Source: Ziziphus jujuba (taxonomy: Eukaryota > Streptophyta > Magnoliopsida > Rosales > Rhamnaceae). Taken from it: 64,000 nt of DNA. The notes beneath the pieces were generated by a model. That model searched no databases, was not told the DNA's origin, and saw nothing but the letters and a program-made list of their open reading frames with translations. The position numbers and the translations under genes were made by a program. Shown piece after piece: positions 32,913-44,590 of this stretch. The DNA is taken from positions 18,713,001 through 18,777,000 of the forward strand of contig NC_083383.1 in the NCBI RefSeq assembly GCF_031755915.1. The letters are read 5' to 3'. Within the stretch, counting starts at the first letter, position 1. Every line of letters begins with the position of its first letter.

Positions 32913-33873
32913 CTAGTAATTTAAAAATTTTCTACCAAATTCAATCTTGCCCGTATCCGTTCTAATAATCTTAAAAACCTCAACGTTCGATGGATCCAAT
33001 CTCATTGCCTTAGAGATTTCGAGATTGTCATCAACAGAGAAGCCTAACCTGTCTAGCTCCATAGCTAAGTATTGTGGATAATTGGCTTCTGATTTATCTA
33101 ACTTTGCAGCCAATTTATCAAACAATTTCTCTGCTACATTGCCAAACCCGCTCACAATGTCATCATCCTTCATTCCAGATTTTCTCTTACCTCTTGATTT
33201 GGGTCGGGTAGACGGTTCACTATGGATTTCATTCACAGACATTGGAGAACATACATCATTAAATTGTTCATTTCCACTCTCCAAATTCAAATCATTGACC
33301 ATATCAATTGGAGTTTGTGCTCCATGTCCTGTTGCCCAATCCTTTCCAGAAATACTAGCAAGCCTCTCATATAGCGGAAACGGTTTACTTCTCCATGCCT
33401 TTGCACTTGGGTTACTCTAAAATAAAAAAACAAACTTTTAATTGTAAACAATAGAAAAACATAACTTCATATATCAAGTGAAAAAATTCAATGAAAACTG
33501 ATGTCCAAAGTTTCAAAACCTGCACATAGGCTTTCCAAACTTCGTCACTATCAACGTCCACACATTTAAGAGAGTCATTCCATCCGAAGCCACTTTTGTT
33601 TAGCATATCATATATTATACCGTATTGTTTCTTCCACTTTTTCAGCTTTGACTCAATGTGTGGATTTGCTCGCAAGCCCGAATTAGGACATATCTCAACC
33701 AATCGCCTCTCAATCATAGTAATTGTGCCAGGCTTGAATGATCTGGTGTCACACCGCTGCCCACTAGCTACAACCTCATCTAAAATAAGCAGCAAAGCAT
33801 CTTCCTCCCCTTTGCTCCATGTACGTCTAGATTCAATCCCTCGGATATCGTGACTGCTACCTCCAATTTCCAT
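32913..33873 (-). CDS. Myb/SANT-like DNA-binding protein of E1, two exons
   Basis: Exon 1 is 33873-33520 (118 codons) and exon 2 is 33416-32913 (167 codons plus stop). Between them is a 103-bp GT-AG intron in phase 0 ('gtgcag|gttttg', 'ttttag|agtaac'). The 285-residue product starts 'MEIGGSSHDI'. Residues about 15-115 are a Myb/SANT-like domain: 'RTWSKGEEDALLLILDEVVA', 'LRANPHIESKLKKWKKQYGI', 'NKSGFGWNDSLKCVDVDSDE'. Exon 2 has 'KPFPLYERLASISGKDWATG' and a basic 'RPKSRGKRKSG'. PIF/Harbinger elements need such a second protein to bring the transposase to the nucleus and the ends. The upstream in-frame ATG at 34023 is less likely, since E2 starts at the equivalent of 33873. No stop inside. Confidence 0.85.
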
Positions 33874-34069
33874 TTCTATTAAAATACAAATTTTTATGAT
33901 TTCAACAATACAATAACAGCAAGCAAATAACAGCCAGAAAATAAGGAAAAAACATTCACATATGACAACAATGGCATATAATATAAATTGGTTTTCATAC
34001 AAATGATCCAAGATGTTTAACAAACAGTATAAAATAAAACATCTACAAAAGCATTAAAACATGCGACCA
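33874..34069. other. E1 spacer between Myb and transposase genes
   Basis: The two genes are in the same orientation, with 196 bases between the transposase stop (34070) and the Myb ATG (33873). The stretch is AT-rich, with no separate feature recognised. It must hold the transposase 3' end and the Myb promoter unless the two are transcribed together. Confidence 0.45.
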
Positions 34070-35426
34070 CTAATGTCCATGACATCTCCTCTCAGCAAAC
34101 ATTTGCTTAGCTATATCATCTCTCCAGTTAGTCCATTGGTCCGAGGAAGAAATCGATCCTATAATGTCATCGTCAGTATTAACGGCAACATCTTCACTCC
34201 TATCAAACTCAACTTCCCCAGGATCAATTATCATTTCTCTTCTAATAAGATTATGTATAAGGCAACATGCGGTAATGATCTTGATTTGTGTTGCAATAGG
34301 ATAGAAAGATGGACTTCTTAAAATTGCCCACCGCTTTTTAAGAACCCCAAAGCATCTTTCTATGACATTCCTAGCAGATGCATGCTTCATGTTGAAATAC
34401 TCTTCGTGATTTATGGGTGCACAGCCATCTCTCCACTCAGAAAGATGATATCTTGTTCCTCTATATGGTGCAAGAAATCCTTCACCATTAGTATAACCAA
34501 CATCCACTAAGTAATAACAACCTAAAAAACAAAAACATATCTCCTATTAGTGTATGCAATGTTGGTTACTACAATTTAAATTTTGATAATTAGCCTTACC
34601 GGTTGGTACTCTTAACCCATTTGGCCTACTTAATGCATCACGGAGTACTCTTGAATCTGAAGCGGAACCTTCCCAACCAGGTAATACAAATATAAATTCC
34701 ATATTTGGATTACATACACCTAAAACATTTGTGGCTATCTCACCCTTTCTTGTACGATATCTTGGCTTATCGATTTCTGGTACATTCACCTTAATGTAAG
34801 TTCCATCTAAAGCTCCCAAACAATTCTACGCCATTAACAAAGTTACTAACATCAGATAATGTTCCAACTAATTGAACTATAATATTAATAACGAAGCTAT
34901 TCCACAAACGTACCTTAAATACTTTCCATCTATCATCCAAACAATTATCTGATATAGGTTTTGGAGGGCTCAACAGAATCTTATGTAAGCGCAGTACTCC
35001 ATGCAACACAGAATTGAAATATCGACTTATTGTCTCTCCCAATCTAAAAAGTCTAGTGATAATTGTACGGTTCTTGGTATGGTGAGCAATTATGTGCAGA
35101 AATATACACACTTGCTCTTGCAATGTAACAATGCCATCACTTTTAACATATCCATCATCGTCTAATAACTGACATAAAGTATCAAATGTTCTCCTATCCA
35201 TCCTAAGCTGACTAATACAATTAACATCATTGTCTAGCAGACTATTTAGAAAAGACATACGCAATTCTGCATTCCTAGGTAATTGATTTCTATAACCTCT
35301 AACATTTCACCCTATATATGCCCAGTACATATACATAAGCAAAAGTAACATAAAAGCCGTACAAAAAGACTCTAATTGTGAATCATTTGGAAGTAAAAGG
35401 AATGCAGCGACTTTTCTTCGATCCAT
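34070..35426 (-). CDS. HARBI1-like DDE transposase of E1, three exons, one in-frame TGA
   Basis: Exons at 35426-34914, 34825-34600 and 34521-34070 with GT-AG introns of 88 and 78 bp. Together they make 396 codons plus stop, a usual size for PIF/Harbinger transposases. Motifs: an N-terminal helical region ('[20 protein letters not shown]'), the first Asp in '[13 protein letters not shown]' (residue 178), the second in 'GSASDSRVL' (228) and the Glu in '[16 protein letters not shown]' (301), so the DDE triad is complete. The only defect is TGA at codon 40 (35309-35307), where the frame looks like a decayed CGA arginine codon; the E2 copy has CGA there. An in-frame ATG at 35264 (codon 55) could start a shorter protein with the whole catalytic domain. 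Typed as CDS because the rest is open. Confidence 0.85.
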
Positions 35427-36532
35427 ATGTACTACAAAAAAATAAAAAAATAAAATAAAAAACAAAAAAATGTTTCAAGAAAAATAAATAAATAAATAGC
35501 ATATTAAATTTGATAAACATAAACTACTTTGGACTAAACAACGCAAATCAATTCCAATATACATCTAGTTGTATGAACCAATGCAAATCAATTCCTTCCG
35601 TTTGCCATAAGATGAGTATGACTAATCAAAATTTAATTCCACTTGTCATATATCAACTATGTAGCAAACCAGGATTTTCATTTACCATTTTTCAAGTATG
35701 AGCAATCATATTCCTAATCACATGTGTCGTTTAACAAGCTGACTAATCCAATAAATCATGTTCGTTTCAAGCATTTTTCAACTTACAAAGCATTTCTCAT
35801 TCCATTTGTCATCAACCAAAGCACATACCGTGTTTAAGAAATTGTAACTTAATATATTTTATCTCTAAAACACTAAAACAAATGTAGGGTTAACACACAT
35901 ATTTTATAACTAAGATATCACATGTAATAATGCTCCAAAATTGATCCAATATGTTTTTGAAATTCACATGTAATAATGCTCCAAAATTCAAAATAAGATA
36001 TCCTATTTTTGAAATTCAAATGGTCACACATATTTTAAGCAAATTTTTTTTTTTTAAAGATATATCGGCGAGATCCCACGACAACAACACAGAGAGGAGA
36101 GACAGATGACACTTACTTGGGTTCTTTGCAGTTTGGGGTTTTGCTTGCAAATGGAAGCCCTTTCTCCAGATCGACTATAGTAGATGGCCTATACGAAGAA
36201 ATGTCATAATACAGGAAGAAGTAGAGAAGAAAACAGATAGAGATGCAGAGAAGAAAACAGATATAGAGATGTAGATAGAGATACTCACCAACCGAGCTGT
36301 GATTTTTCCTTTGATCTTCCACGCGAGGCAACGATAAGCGAGAGAACAAGGGCTTTTTTGAGTTTGGGACAAAAATGACCTAGGGGGAGAGACGGGTCAG
36401 CTGTGTCCTGATCATTTGGGATTAATTTACTGTTTCGGTTACATCTGTCCCGAGCTCAAAATGATCAACCAAACAGCAGACTGGGACTGTGTCCCATCCA
36501 ATCCTGGCCAATCCAACAAACCAAACACACCC
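35427..36532 (-). other. E1 5' leader and outer end
   Basis: Upstream region of the minus-strand transposase. A splice-donor-like 'ttggtgagtatc' (36291-36280) suggests a 5'-UTR intron, as in E2. Two imperfect 'tccaaaattca'-type repeats lie around 35930-36000. The outer ~170 bases (36360-36532) align in inverse to 29032-29200, with shared 'atcaggacaca', 'ctctccccct' and 'ggtcattttt'. No other coding frame. Confidence 0.65.
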
Positions 36533-36666
36533 TTTGGTACTCTGTAAACTCTTCAAGTTTGGCTAAAAAACAGAGAAGTTTGAATTTGATTGGGTAATAA
36601 CCACTACCCAGCTTCCTTTATTAATTAAGATACATCTTTACCCCTTTACAAATAGATCAAGAAGTA
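36533..36666 (+). repeat. 134-bp perfect direct repeat, right copy, flanking E1
   Basis: Identical to 31564-31697. It begins exactly at the E1 5' terminus ('caaacacaccc|tttggtac') and continues at 36667 into unique E2 sequence ('tacaaaatagc'). Confidence 0.95.
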
Positions 36667-38079
36667 TACAAAATAGCATTGTCTATATACGGATCAAGAA
36701 AAAAGGTTGTTTAATTAGCTATGTATTAAAAAAAGTTTAATTGCCAATATTTTTGGGATCTTGCATAACCTGCACTATTGTCTGCTGTTGTCAAGTGAGT
36801 TTTGTATCTAGGCTGATCTTGAAGTGGTGAAATGGGCTCGTTATTCAATTCTTTGTAGAATTCTTATTGGATTTTAACCTTAGATTTCAAGTTGCTCTAT
36901 TAAGGGATGAAGTTGATGCTCTTTTAAGTCTTCTTGAGTAGATATATATATATATAGCACTTGATCAATATTGCAGCATTATCTTGGAGTAAGCTGATTT
37001 TCTATGATAATTGGATTATTATTGTCAATGTTGTATTGGTATTGAGCAGTGTGATCCTTCTCTAAATATGCATCCAAATATAAAACAGAAGTAAGCATTT
37101 ATATATTATTTCCAATTGCTTCTGTGAGCATGAAGTTGCCTAGATAGAGCAGAAATTCCATTATAAATGACTATATAACATGTATGGCAAAAAATAATAT
37201 ATTTTTCATCTCTATTATTAACAACTTCAAGTTCAATCACAAACAATTTATTACTTAATTTGTGCATTTCTTGTCACATATTCAATTTCATATCCAAAAA
37301 AGATAGATTGTTTTGAAATAAAATTAACCAATGTAAATATATTTTCATAATTAAACAAATATATAAAAACTTGTGATTGATTGTTTGTATTTGATTTTCA
37401 TTTCCTCCTCCTTTTTTTTTTTTTTTGGCCGAAGAAAATATATTTATAAAACATATGAATTTGATGAAGAATGACCAAAGAAAACATATTTATAATTCTA
37501 GTCTTAAATACCAATAAACTATTGTTATCTTTAGTTAATATGAATACCATTAATTCTAGTTACAAATTAACAACAGTTGGAAGTTTGATGCTTGATACCA
37601 TTAGCAAAAGTACAACAAATAACCATTATAAAAATCATGTAATCAACTAAAATAGGATACATATTTCTGTAAAATATCCAATGAAAGTAATGAGAGAAAA
37701 GTTTTCTCTAACTCATCAATAAAGTCTTCACATTAACATAATCCTTATAATTAATTAAAATCTCATAATAAAATTTTCGTGATCCTAAATTCTTAATAAA
37801 CCATAAAACACAAATTTATAAACATATTTATAATTCTACTTATAAATTTCATAATTGTTATTATTATAAGTAAAAATATTTCAATGGAATTTCTTTGGCC
37901 ACATACTAAAATGTCTGATGATTTTATTATATTGTAGTGGCTATGTGTTCTATTTTTTCTTAAATTTTTTGTCTATGCATTTTTAGATGTTGAATAATGA
38001 TGCCTTACATTATATAGCACCTCAATTTAATGTGCTTTTTATTTCTTTATTCTTTTTTTTTCTTTTTAATGTAGTAAAT
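36667..38079 (+). other. E2 5' non-coding region, part 2
   Basis: AT-rich DNA between the repeat and the decayed transposase, presumably leader or intron. Includes a short (TA)n at 36944-36954. No credible coding frame. Confidence 0.5.
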
Positions 38080-39438
38080 ATGGATTGAAAGAAAAGTTGC
38101 TGCATTCTTCTTGCTTCCAAATGATTTAGAATTAGAATTGTTTTTGTACATATTTTATGCTGATTTTGCTTATTTACATGTATGTGGCATATATAAGGCG
38201 AAATGATAGAAGTGTTAAGAACCGAATAACAAGGAGTACATAATTGCGTATGTCTTTCCTAAATAGTTTGTTAGACAATGATATTAATTGTATTAGTCAA
38301 CTAAGGATGGATATGAGAATATTTGGTATTTTATGTCAGTTATTACACGAGGATGAATATGTCAAAAGAGATGGTATTATTACATTGGAAGAGCAAGCGT
38401 GTATATTTCTGCACATAATTGCTCATCATGCAAAGAACCACACAATTATCACTAGATTCTATAGATCAGGGGAGCCGGTAAGTAGATACTTCAATTTAGT
38501 GTTAAATGGAGTATTACGCTTACATAGGGTTTTGTTGAGACATCCAAAACCTGTGTCAAATAATTGTTCGGATAATAAATGGAAAGCATTTAAGTATGTT
38601 TGTGGAATAGTTTTGTTACCAACATTATAGTTCAATTATTTGTAACATTATCTGATGTTAGTAACTTTGTTTATGACGTAGAATTATTTGGGAGCATTAG
38701 ACGGAACTTGTATTAAATTGAATGTACATGAAATCGATAAGCCAAGATATTAAACAAGGAAGGATGAGACAACCACAAATGTTTTAGATGTATGTAATCT
38801 GAATATGGTATTTATATTTGTCTTAACTGGTTGGGAAGGTTGCGCTTCAGACTCAAGAGTACTCCGAGATGCATTAAGTAGTCCAAATGGGTTAAAAGTA
38901 CCAACCGGTAAGACTAATTCTCAAGTTTTGCGTTGTAGTAGCCAACATTGCATGAACTAATAAAAGCATTTTTTTCTTTTTTAGGTTGTTATTACTTAGT
39001 GGATGCTGGTTACACTAATGGTGAAAGATTTCTTGTACCATAAAGAGGAATAAGATATCACTTTTCTAAGTGGAAAGATGGTTATGCACCTATAAACCAT
39101 GAAGAGTGTTTCAACATAAAGCATGCATCTGCTAAAAATGTCATACAAAGATGCTTTGGGGTCTTAAAAAGCGATGGGCAATTTTAGAATGTCCATCTTT
39201 CTATCCTATTTCAACACAAATGAAGATCATTACCACATGTCATCTTATACATAATCTTATTAGAAGAGAAATGGCATTTGATCCTGGGGAAGTTGAGTTT
39301 GATAGGAGTAAAGATGTTAATGTTAATAGAGAGGATGACATTACAGGATCAATATCTTCCTCGGATTAATGGACTACCTAGAGAGATGAGTTAGCTAAGC
39401 AACTGTTTGATGGCTGGAGAGGTCGTGGTGGTCAATAG
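38080..39438 (+). pseudogene. HARBI1-like transposase of E2, decayed
   Basis: A plus-strand copy of the E1 transposase. It begins 'atggattgaaagaaaag' (stop at codon 3, then a frameshift). The segment 38244-38630 reads '[20 protein letters not shown]' through 'YKCVCG'-like sequence at the first exon end. The exon 2 counterpart near 38690-38910 ('GSIRRNLY' for the first Asp region, so that Asp motif is lost; '[15 protein letters not shown]' keeps the second). Exon 3 at 38985-39438 has 'CYYLVDAGYTNGERFL' and '[18 protein letters not shown]'. Several stops and the lost first Asp make it inactive. Intron positions correspond to E1. Confidence 0.85.
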
Positions 39439-39620
39439 TGTTTAATGGTTCTCTGTTTAATTATGTTGTAACTGCTTTATTTTATACTGTTTGTTAAACC
39501 TTTTGGATAATTTGTATGAAAACCAATTAAATTATGTGTAATATCTGACTTTCCTATTATTTTTTGTTTGCTTGCTGTTATGGTATCATTGAAATGAAAA
39601 AAAATTTCATTTCAATAGCA

Positions 39621-40561
39621 ATGGAAGCTGAAGGTAGCAGTAACGATATCAAGGGGGGTGAATATAGACGTACATAGAGTAAGAGTGAGGAAGATGCTTT
39701 GCTATTTATTTTAGATGAGGTTGTAGCTAGTGGGCAACGTTGTGACACAAAATCATTCAAACTTGGCACAATTAATATGATTGAGAGGCGATTCTCAAAT
39801 ATGTGTCCAAACTCAGGATTGCGAGCAAATCCACACATCGAATCAAAGATGAAAAAGTGGAAGAATCAATACAATATAATCTACGATATACTGAACAAAA
39901 GTGGATTTGGATAGAATGACTCTCTTAAATGTGTGGAGGTTGATAGTGACGAAGTTTGGAAAGCATATGTGCAGGTTTTCAAACTTTGCACATCTACTTT
40001 TATTGAATTTTTTTACTTGATATCTCGTAATATATGAAGTTATGATTTTTTTTCTTTTTTTACACTTAAGTATTGGTTGTTTTTTTATTTTAGAGTAATC
40101 AAAATGCCAAAGGTTGGAGAGGTAAACCTTTTCTGGTGTATGAGAGGCTTACTAATATATTTAGGAAGGATCAAGCAACAGGACATAGAGCACAAACTCT
40201 AATTGATATGGTTAATGATATCAATATGGAAGCTGCAAATGAACAATTTAATAATGTGTGTTCTCCAATGTCTATGAATCAATCACATAATAAACCATCA
40301 AGAGGTAAGAGGAAATCCAAATTTAAGGATGATGACATTGCAATTAGGTTTGGCAATGTAGCAGAGAAATTGTTTGATAAATTGGCTGAAAACTTACAAA
40401 CATCTGAGGTCAATAATCCATAATACTTAGCTATGGAGCTTAAAAGGTTAGGATTCTTTATTGCTGACAATCTCAAAATTTCTAAGGCAATGAGATCAGA
40501 TCCATTGAACATAGAGGTTTTTAAGATTATTGAAACGGATGTGGAGACGATTGAATGCTAA
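39621..40561 (+). pseudogene. Myb/SANT-like protein of E2, decayed
   Basis: The ATG at 39621 opens 'MEAEGSSNDIKGGEYRRT', then a TAG where E1 has the tryptophan of 'TWSKGEED'. 39699-39914 has 'LFILDEVVASGQRCDTKSF' and 'LRANPHIESKMKKWKNQYNI'. The exon 1 end 'gtgcag|gttttc' (39974) and exon 2 start 'tttag|agtaat' (40094) match E1, and exon 1 has the same 354-bp length. Exon 2 (40094-40561) contains 'RGKRKSKFKDDDIAIRFGNV' and stops. Inactive by stops. Confidence 0.85.
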
Positions 40562-40841
40562 TGGATTTTTACATAACTAAATTAGGCTTGTTGTGGATTC
40601 TATATTTATGTCTATGTATGAGGGGATGACATTTATGTACGATTGAATTTGAAACTTATGGACATATGTTGTATGGTAGTAGATGTTGGTTTCTAATTAT
40701 GCATGTAAAGACAATTTTATGATTATGTGTTATGTTTTAGTATATTCACATGCACTTGATTGATTTAGTTAATTGTTATTTTGTTTAATTATATTACTAT
40801 ATTATATTATCATTTTATTATTATATGCAGAAATATTGAAT

Positions 40842-41160
40842 GGCAAAGAGAAAAGCTTATGGTGTGTTTAAAGGTAGACAACCAGGGATATATAATTCTT
40901 GACCTGAATGTCATCAACAAGTGCAAGGATTTAGAAATAATTTATATCAAGCCTATAATACAACTGAAGAAACTGAAATTGCATACGTTGAGTATGTAGA
41001 ACAAATGACAAGGAATCGTAATGAGGCATATCCAATACAAAATACCACCGCAAATATACGTGCTCACTTAAGCAATGAGTGGCGTAATGGTTTTATATTA
41101 GCTTGTTTATTTGGATTACTATTAATGGGTGCATTTACTTATTTGTTATATAAGAAGATT
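40842..41160 (+). pseudogene. ORF3 (viroplasmin/RNase H1-N plus membrane segment) of E2, one internal stop
   Basis: The plus-strand ATG at 40842 starts 'MAKRKAYGVFKGRQPGIYNS', followed by a TGA where E1 has Trp. It resumes 'PECHQQVQGFRNNLYQAYNT' and ends in a hydrophobic segment 'GFILACLFGLLLMGAFTYLL'. The E1 stop codon is replaced by a lysine codon (aag), so the frame continues past 41160 into AT-rich sequence. A splice-acceptor-like 'tatatgcag' ends 9 bases before the ATG, as in E1. Apart from one stop it is as well kept as the other E2 genes. Confidence 0.82.
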
Positions 41161-41823
41161 ATCCTTGTAAAATCCAGTATATATGTATACATATATATAT
41201 ATATGTATGCAATACTTATTAAAAGTAAAACTACATGTGAAATCTATATATATATATGTATGAAGTGGAGATAGATATTCTGGTGTAATCAACAAGTTCT
41301 TAATTAAATATAATGTTATCTTTTTCTTTTTTATTTGTAGTTATTTGTTATTTATGATGTACCACATTATAATTTTATTTTAATTGGTTTTGAAAACAAC
41401 ATATTAACGTAATTTATGGACGTAAAAAAACATATGATTGTCTTATACATATCATTAAATCATTTTTTTAATTAATTGTTATTTATGAAATATTATGCTA
41501 TAATTTAATTTTAATTTATTTCTAAAATTATATATTAATATAATTTGTGGGTCAAAGAAACAAATTAAGATTTTGTATGTAAATATAAATATATAAATTT
41601 ACAACTTCAATTAAATATAATATTTTATATTGTAAATATAAATATAATTTTTAAATATTTCAAATAAAAAAATTCAAAAACATTCCAGTCCATTCTGATC
41701 TCATACCAAACATGGGACAATTAGTCCACCATTCAATCTGGAGCTATACCAAATATAAGACTGTACTACTCTATCCTGTTCGATCCAGTCCGATCTAGAC
41801 CATTCCTGATACCAAACGCTCCC
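41161..41823 (+). other. E2 3' non-coding region and terminus
   Basis: AT-rich with (TA)n near 41188-41204. The last ~130 bases (41690-41823) match the E1 end at 31702-31830 in inverse. The terminus reads 'accaaacgctccc|tta'. Confidence 0.7.
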
Positions 41824-41826
41824 TTA

Positions 41827-44590
41827 AAGCTTAAATATGGACAGAATCAAGCTCATAGGGCTTTGTTGCTATAATTTGCAAATTCAAAATGCATAGATAG
41901 TGAATATTAAGTACAAAGTACAATTCACAAATCGTTGGAAATTCAAAGGGCACTGCTATGAAAAATTCTAATTTTTATAGTTAAAGGCCAAATAAAAGGT
42001 TAAAAATCAATATTTTATAATTAAATAATATTATTAAAATATAATTTTAATATTTAACCGTTAAAAGTAATTGTTAAAAACTAACGGATGAGACCTAAGT
42101 GTTGATTTTCCAAATAATACCCATTGATAAAATATCATAAATAGGCTTAAATATTAAAAAATATATATATTGGATACACTACAAAGTACAATCATTTTTC
42201 TTTTGGTTTCACATTGTATATCATCCTTTAAAGAAAGAAAAAATATTTCACATTGCATATCAATTTCTTCATCCAATTCGTAGTCCCATTTTTAATCTTT
42301 CAACCAAATATGAAATCTCCAGAATTTGAAATCAGATATTCGAATTTCAAACCAAAGTTTACCTTGGTTAGTTGTATTTGTTATTTGGTTTTTAATCTTC
42401 AACAATGGGTATTCAAATATCAAGTTTCAGATTAAAGAAAAATAACAAAGAGAAAAAATATTTGAATACCTTTGGATGGTTGATGAATGAAGAACACTTT
42501 AATAACTTGATCATTTTCTTTTTTTTTTTTTTTTTTGGGAACTTTACTTGCTGTGTTTTATGATTATTTTTATTCATTGAAGGTACAAAATGTATAATTT
42601 ATTAGTATGGATAGAAAAAATAAATTTTAACATATACATGTGTAAAATGTAGTACTTTTAAGGTGAAAGACATGGCACATGGCTGAGTGGCATGTCGCCT
42701 ATTCTAACAACATTTGTTGGTCATTGACATATTTTATTTTATTATTATTTTTTTATTTTATAAATTTTGGTTTTTAACAATTTGAATAAACTTTTTGGTA
42801 ATATAGGACATAAAATGCAGGAAAAATATATGCAACATATATAAATACATAGAATCAGAATAACATTATAGTTTTGATATTAGATTTTCTTTCATTAGTT
42901 CTTACATCAAATTAAAGGTTAAAATTTAAAATTTAAAAGTGATAGAATATGGATTTATTGACATGCTAAAATCCTATTTAGAAAAAATGAACTCTATTGA
43001 AATCTTATAATTAATAAATATAATTTTAAATCTCAATTTTTGATGTAATCCAAAGATTAAGAAAGAATGTTATAATGTTGATCATAATACTAAATACATG
43101 ATATGATTTGGGTATGATTGTGTGGTTTTGGGTGTTTGTATGTATATATATATATATATTAAGAGACTTCCAAAGAGATAAAAGGGTCTCAATATGTATT
43201 TTCTCTGTTTTTATGGAACTCATTTCCACTTGTACAGATTGAAAAGTTAAAAGGGAATGACTCCTTCATTCTCAGTTTTTTTTTTTTTCTTTGTTTTTTT
43301 GGTCTACCCATTAGTTTCTATTTTATCCTCAATGAAAATAAAAAATTACTTTCCTTTCCTTTCTTCTTCCTCCGAGAAACCCACAATCACATTAAAAGGT
43401 TTAACTTTCCTGCACCTTTACTTTCCTTTCTTCCTTCTCCCCCGAGAAGACCCACAACCCATTGGAAAAAAATAAATAAATAAAAACTATTCCACCTCTA
43501 CTTTCTTTTACTTCGTGAAAAAGCATCCGTCACCTCTCCTTTTGTAAACATATGAAAGACTAAGGAAGAATTTAGGATTGAGGTAAGGATTTTTATCTGT
43601 GCATTCTTACTTTTTTTATTTGTATAATTTTGATGGTTCTGATAGCTGTGGTTGTTCATTTTGATTTACTTTGCTTGGATTCTTTGCAAAAAAATAAAAA
43701 TAAAATAAAAAAGCTTGAATGATACTGACTATGTTTGTTATTTAATGATTTTGATTTTAGCTGGTGAGGTGCTTGAATTAATCACATGTGTTGTGTATTA
43801 AGTAAAACCAATGTCTTCCACATTTTAAAATAATATGTGTGTATATATATATATATATATTTTTTTTTTTTTTAAAATTTTTCCTTCTAAAAGTTCATAG
43901 ATCCAGATAAAATATTCATAATTCATGGATCAATTATGATTATAAAATTTTTTAGAATATTTTATAATAAATTTAGTACGTTGAAATCGATTAATTTGGC
44001 CAAGAAACTAGTTAAAATTGAAAATTTGGTAAATATATGTTGAATTAAGTTTTTTTAATGGAAGTCATTATAAACCAGCTTTGGTAGAAATTGATATCGG
44101 ATATCATTCAAAAATGAAGAGACGAAAAGAAAGGGCGTGATTTGGCCGAAAATATGGCTAGAAGTGCGAGATCCGACAAGGTCAGAAAGCAGTTCTGCAA
44201 TCCGTTTTTATGTTAACAAGTCAACCCGACAACCCATCCAAGGTTGAAGGAAGCTTGGACGACATATCGTTTGGCTAACGTCATAGATGATGTCATTCCG
44301 TTTCTTTGACTTTTTAAAAATATATATATAATTTTTTTTAGGATTTAATTCATCTGTAAAGTTTTTTTTTTCCTGAAAATATTGCTTTTTAAAGATAAAT
44401 AGTTATACATTTTTTTGGTCAATTATGATCTCTTTTAGTGAATATGGTAGACCAATTTGCATTGTTTTGATATTTTTTCATTCATTTCATAAGATTCATA
44501 TATGTGATCAAAAAGTTGGAATAATTTTGATGAATATACTTATTAATAAATGTGTTTGATCATTTTTATGCTATTTAATTGATTTATAAG
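41827..44590. other. AT-rich intergenic region
   Basis: No gene recognised. Contains T-rich runs (42517-42537, 43276-43301), (TA)n at 43142-43160 and 43841-43861, and pyrimidine-rich DNA at 43350-43530. A less AT-rich island at about 44090-44310 stands out, with 'gatccgacaaggtcagaaag' and 'gtcaacccgacaacccatcc', but I cannot assign it. Confidence 0.5.

Larger units (their letters stand above)
31698..36532 (-). mobile_element. PIF/Harbinger-type transposon E1 (minus strand), nested in E2
   Basis: A 4.8-kb element with three minus-strand genes: transposase (34070-35426), Myb/SANT protein (32913-33873) and a viroplasmin/RNase H1-N domain protein (32309-32626). Its 5' terminus is at 36532, where the minus strand begins 'gggtgtgtttggtttg', similar to the E2 ends. 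The opposite end has lost the outer ~30 bases. It begins inside the subterminal region at 31698, with a duplicated 20-bp block at 31702-31741. The genes are far better preserved than those of E2, so E1 is younger. Confidence 0.85.
29032..41823 (+). mobile_element. PIF/Harbinger-type transposon E2, host of nested E1
   Basis: The ends form a short imperfect terminal inverted repeat: 'tgtagtgtttggt' at 29032-29044 and, on the minus strand at 41823-41811, 'gggagcgtttggt'. It is flanked by the trinucleotide TTA at 29029-29031 and 41824-41826, matching the TWA target preference known for PIF/Harbinger. Removing E1 and one copy of the 134-bp repeat leaves an element of about 7.8 kb. It carries plus-strand remnants of transposase, Myb/SANT protein and a third small gene, in that order. 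The first 170 bases align with the outer end of E1 (36532 leftward). Confidence 0.85.

Noticed and set aside
33596..33853. 85-codon plus-strand frame
   Set aside because: Antisense of the E1 Myb/SANT exon 1, which is supported by homology and intron structure.
39578..39838. 86-codon minus-strand frame
   Set aside because: Antisense of the E2 Myb/SANT exon 1 remnant.
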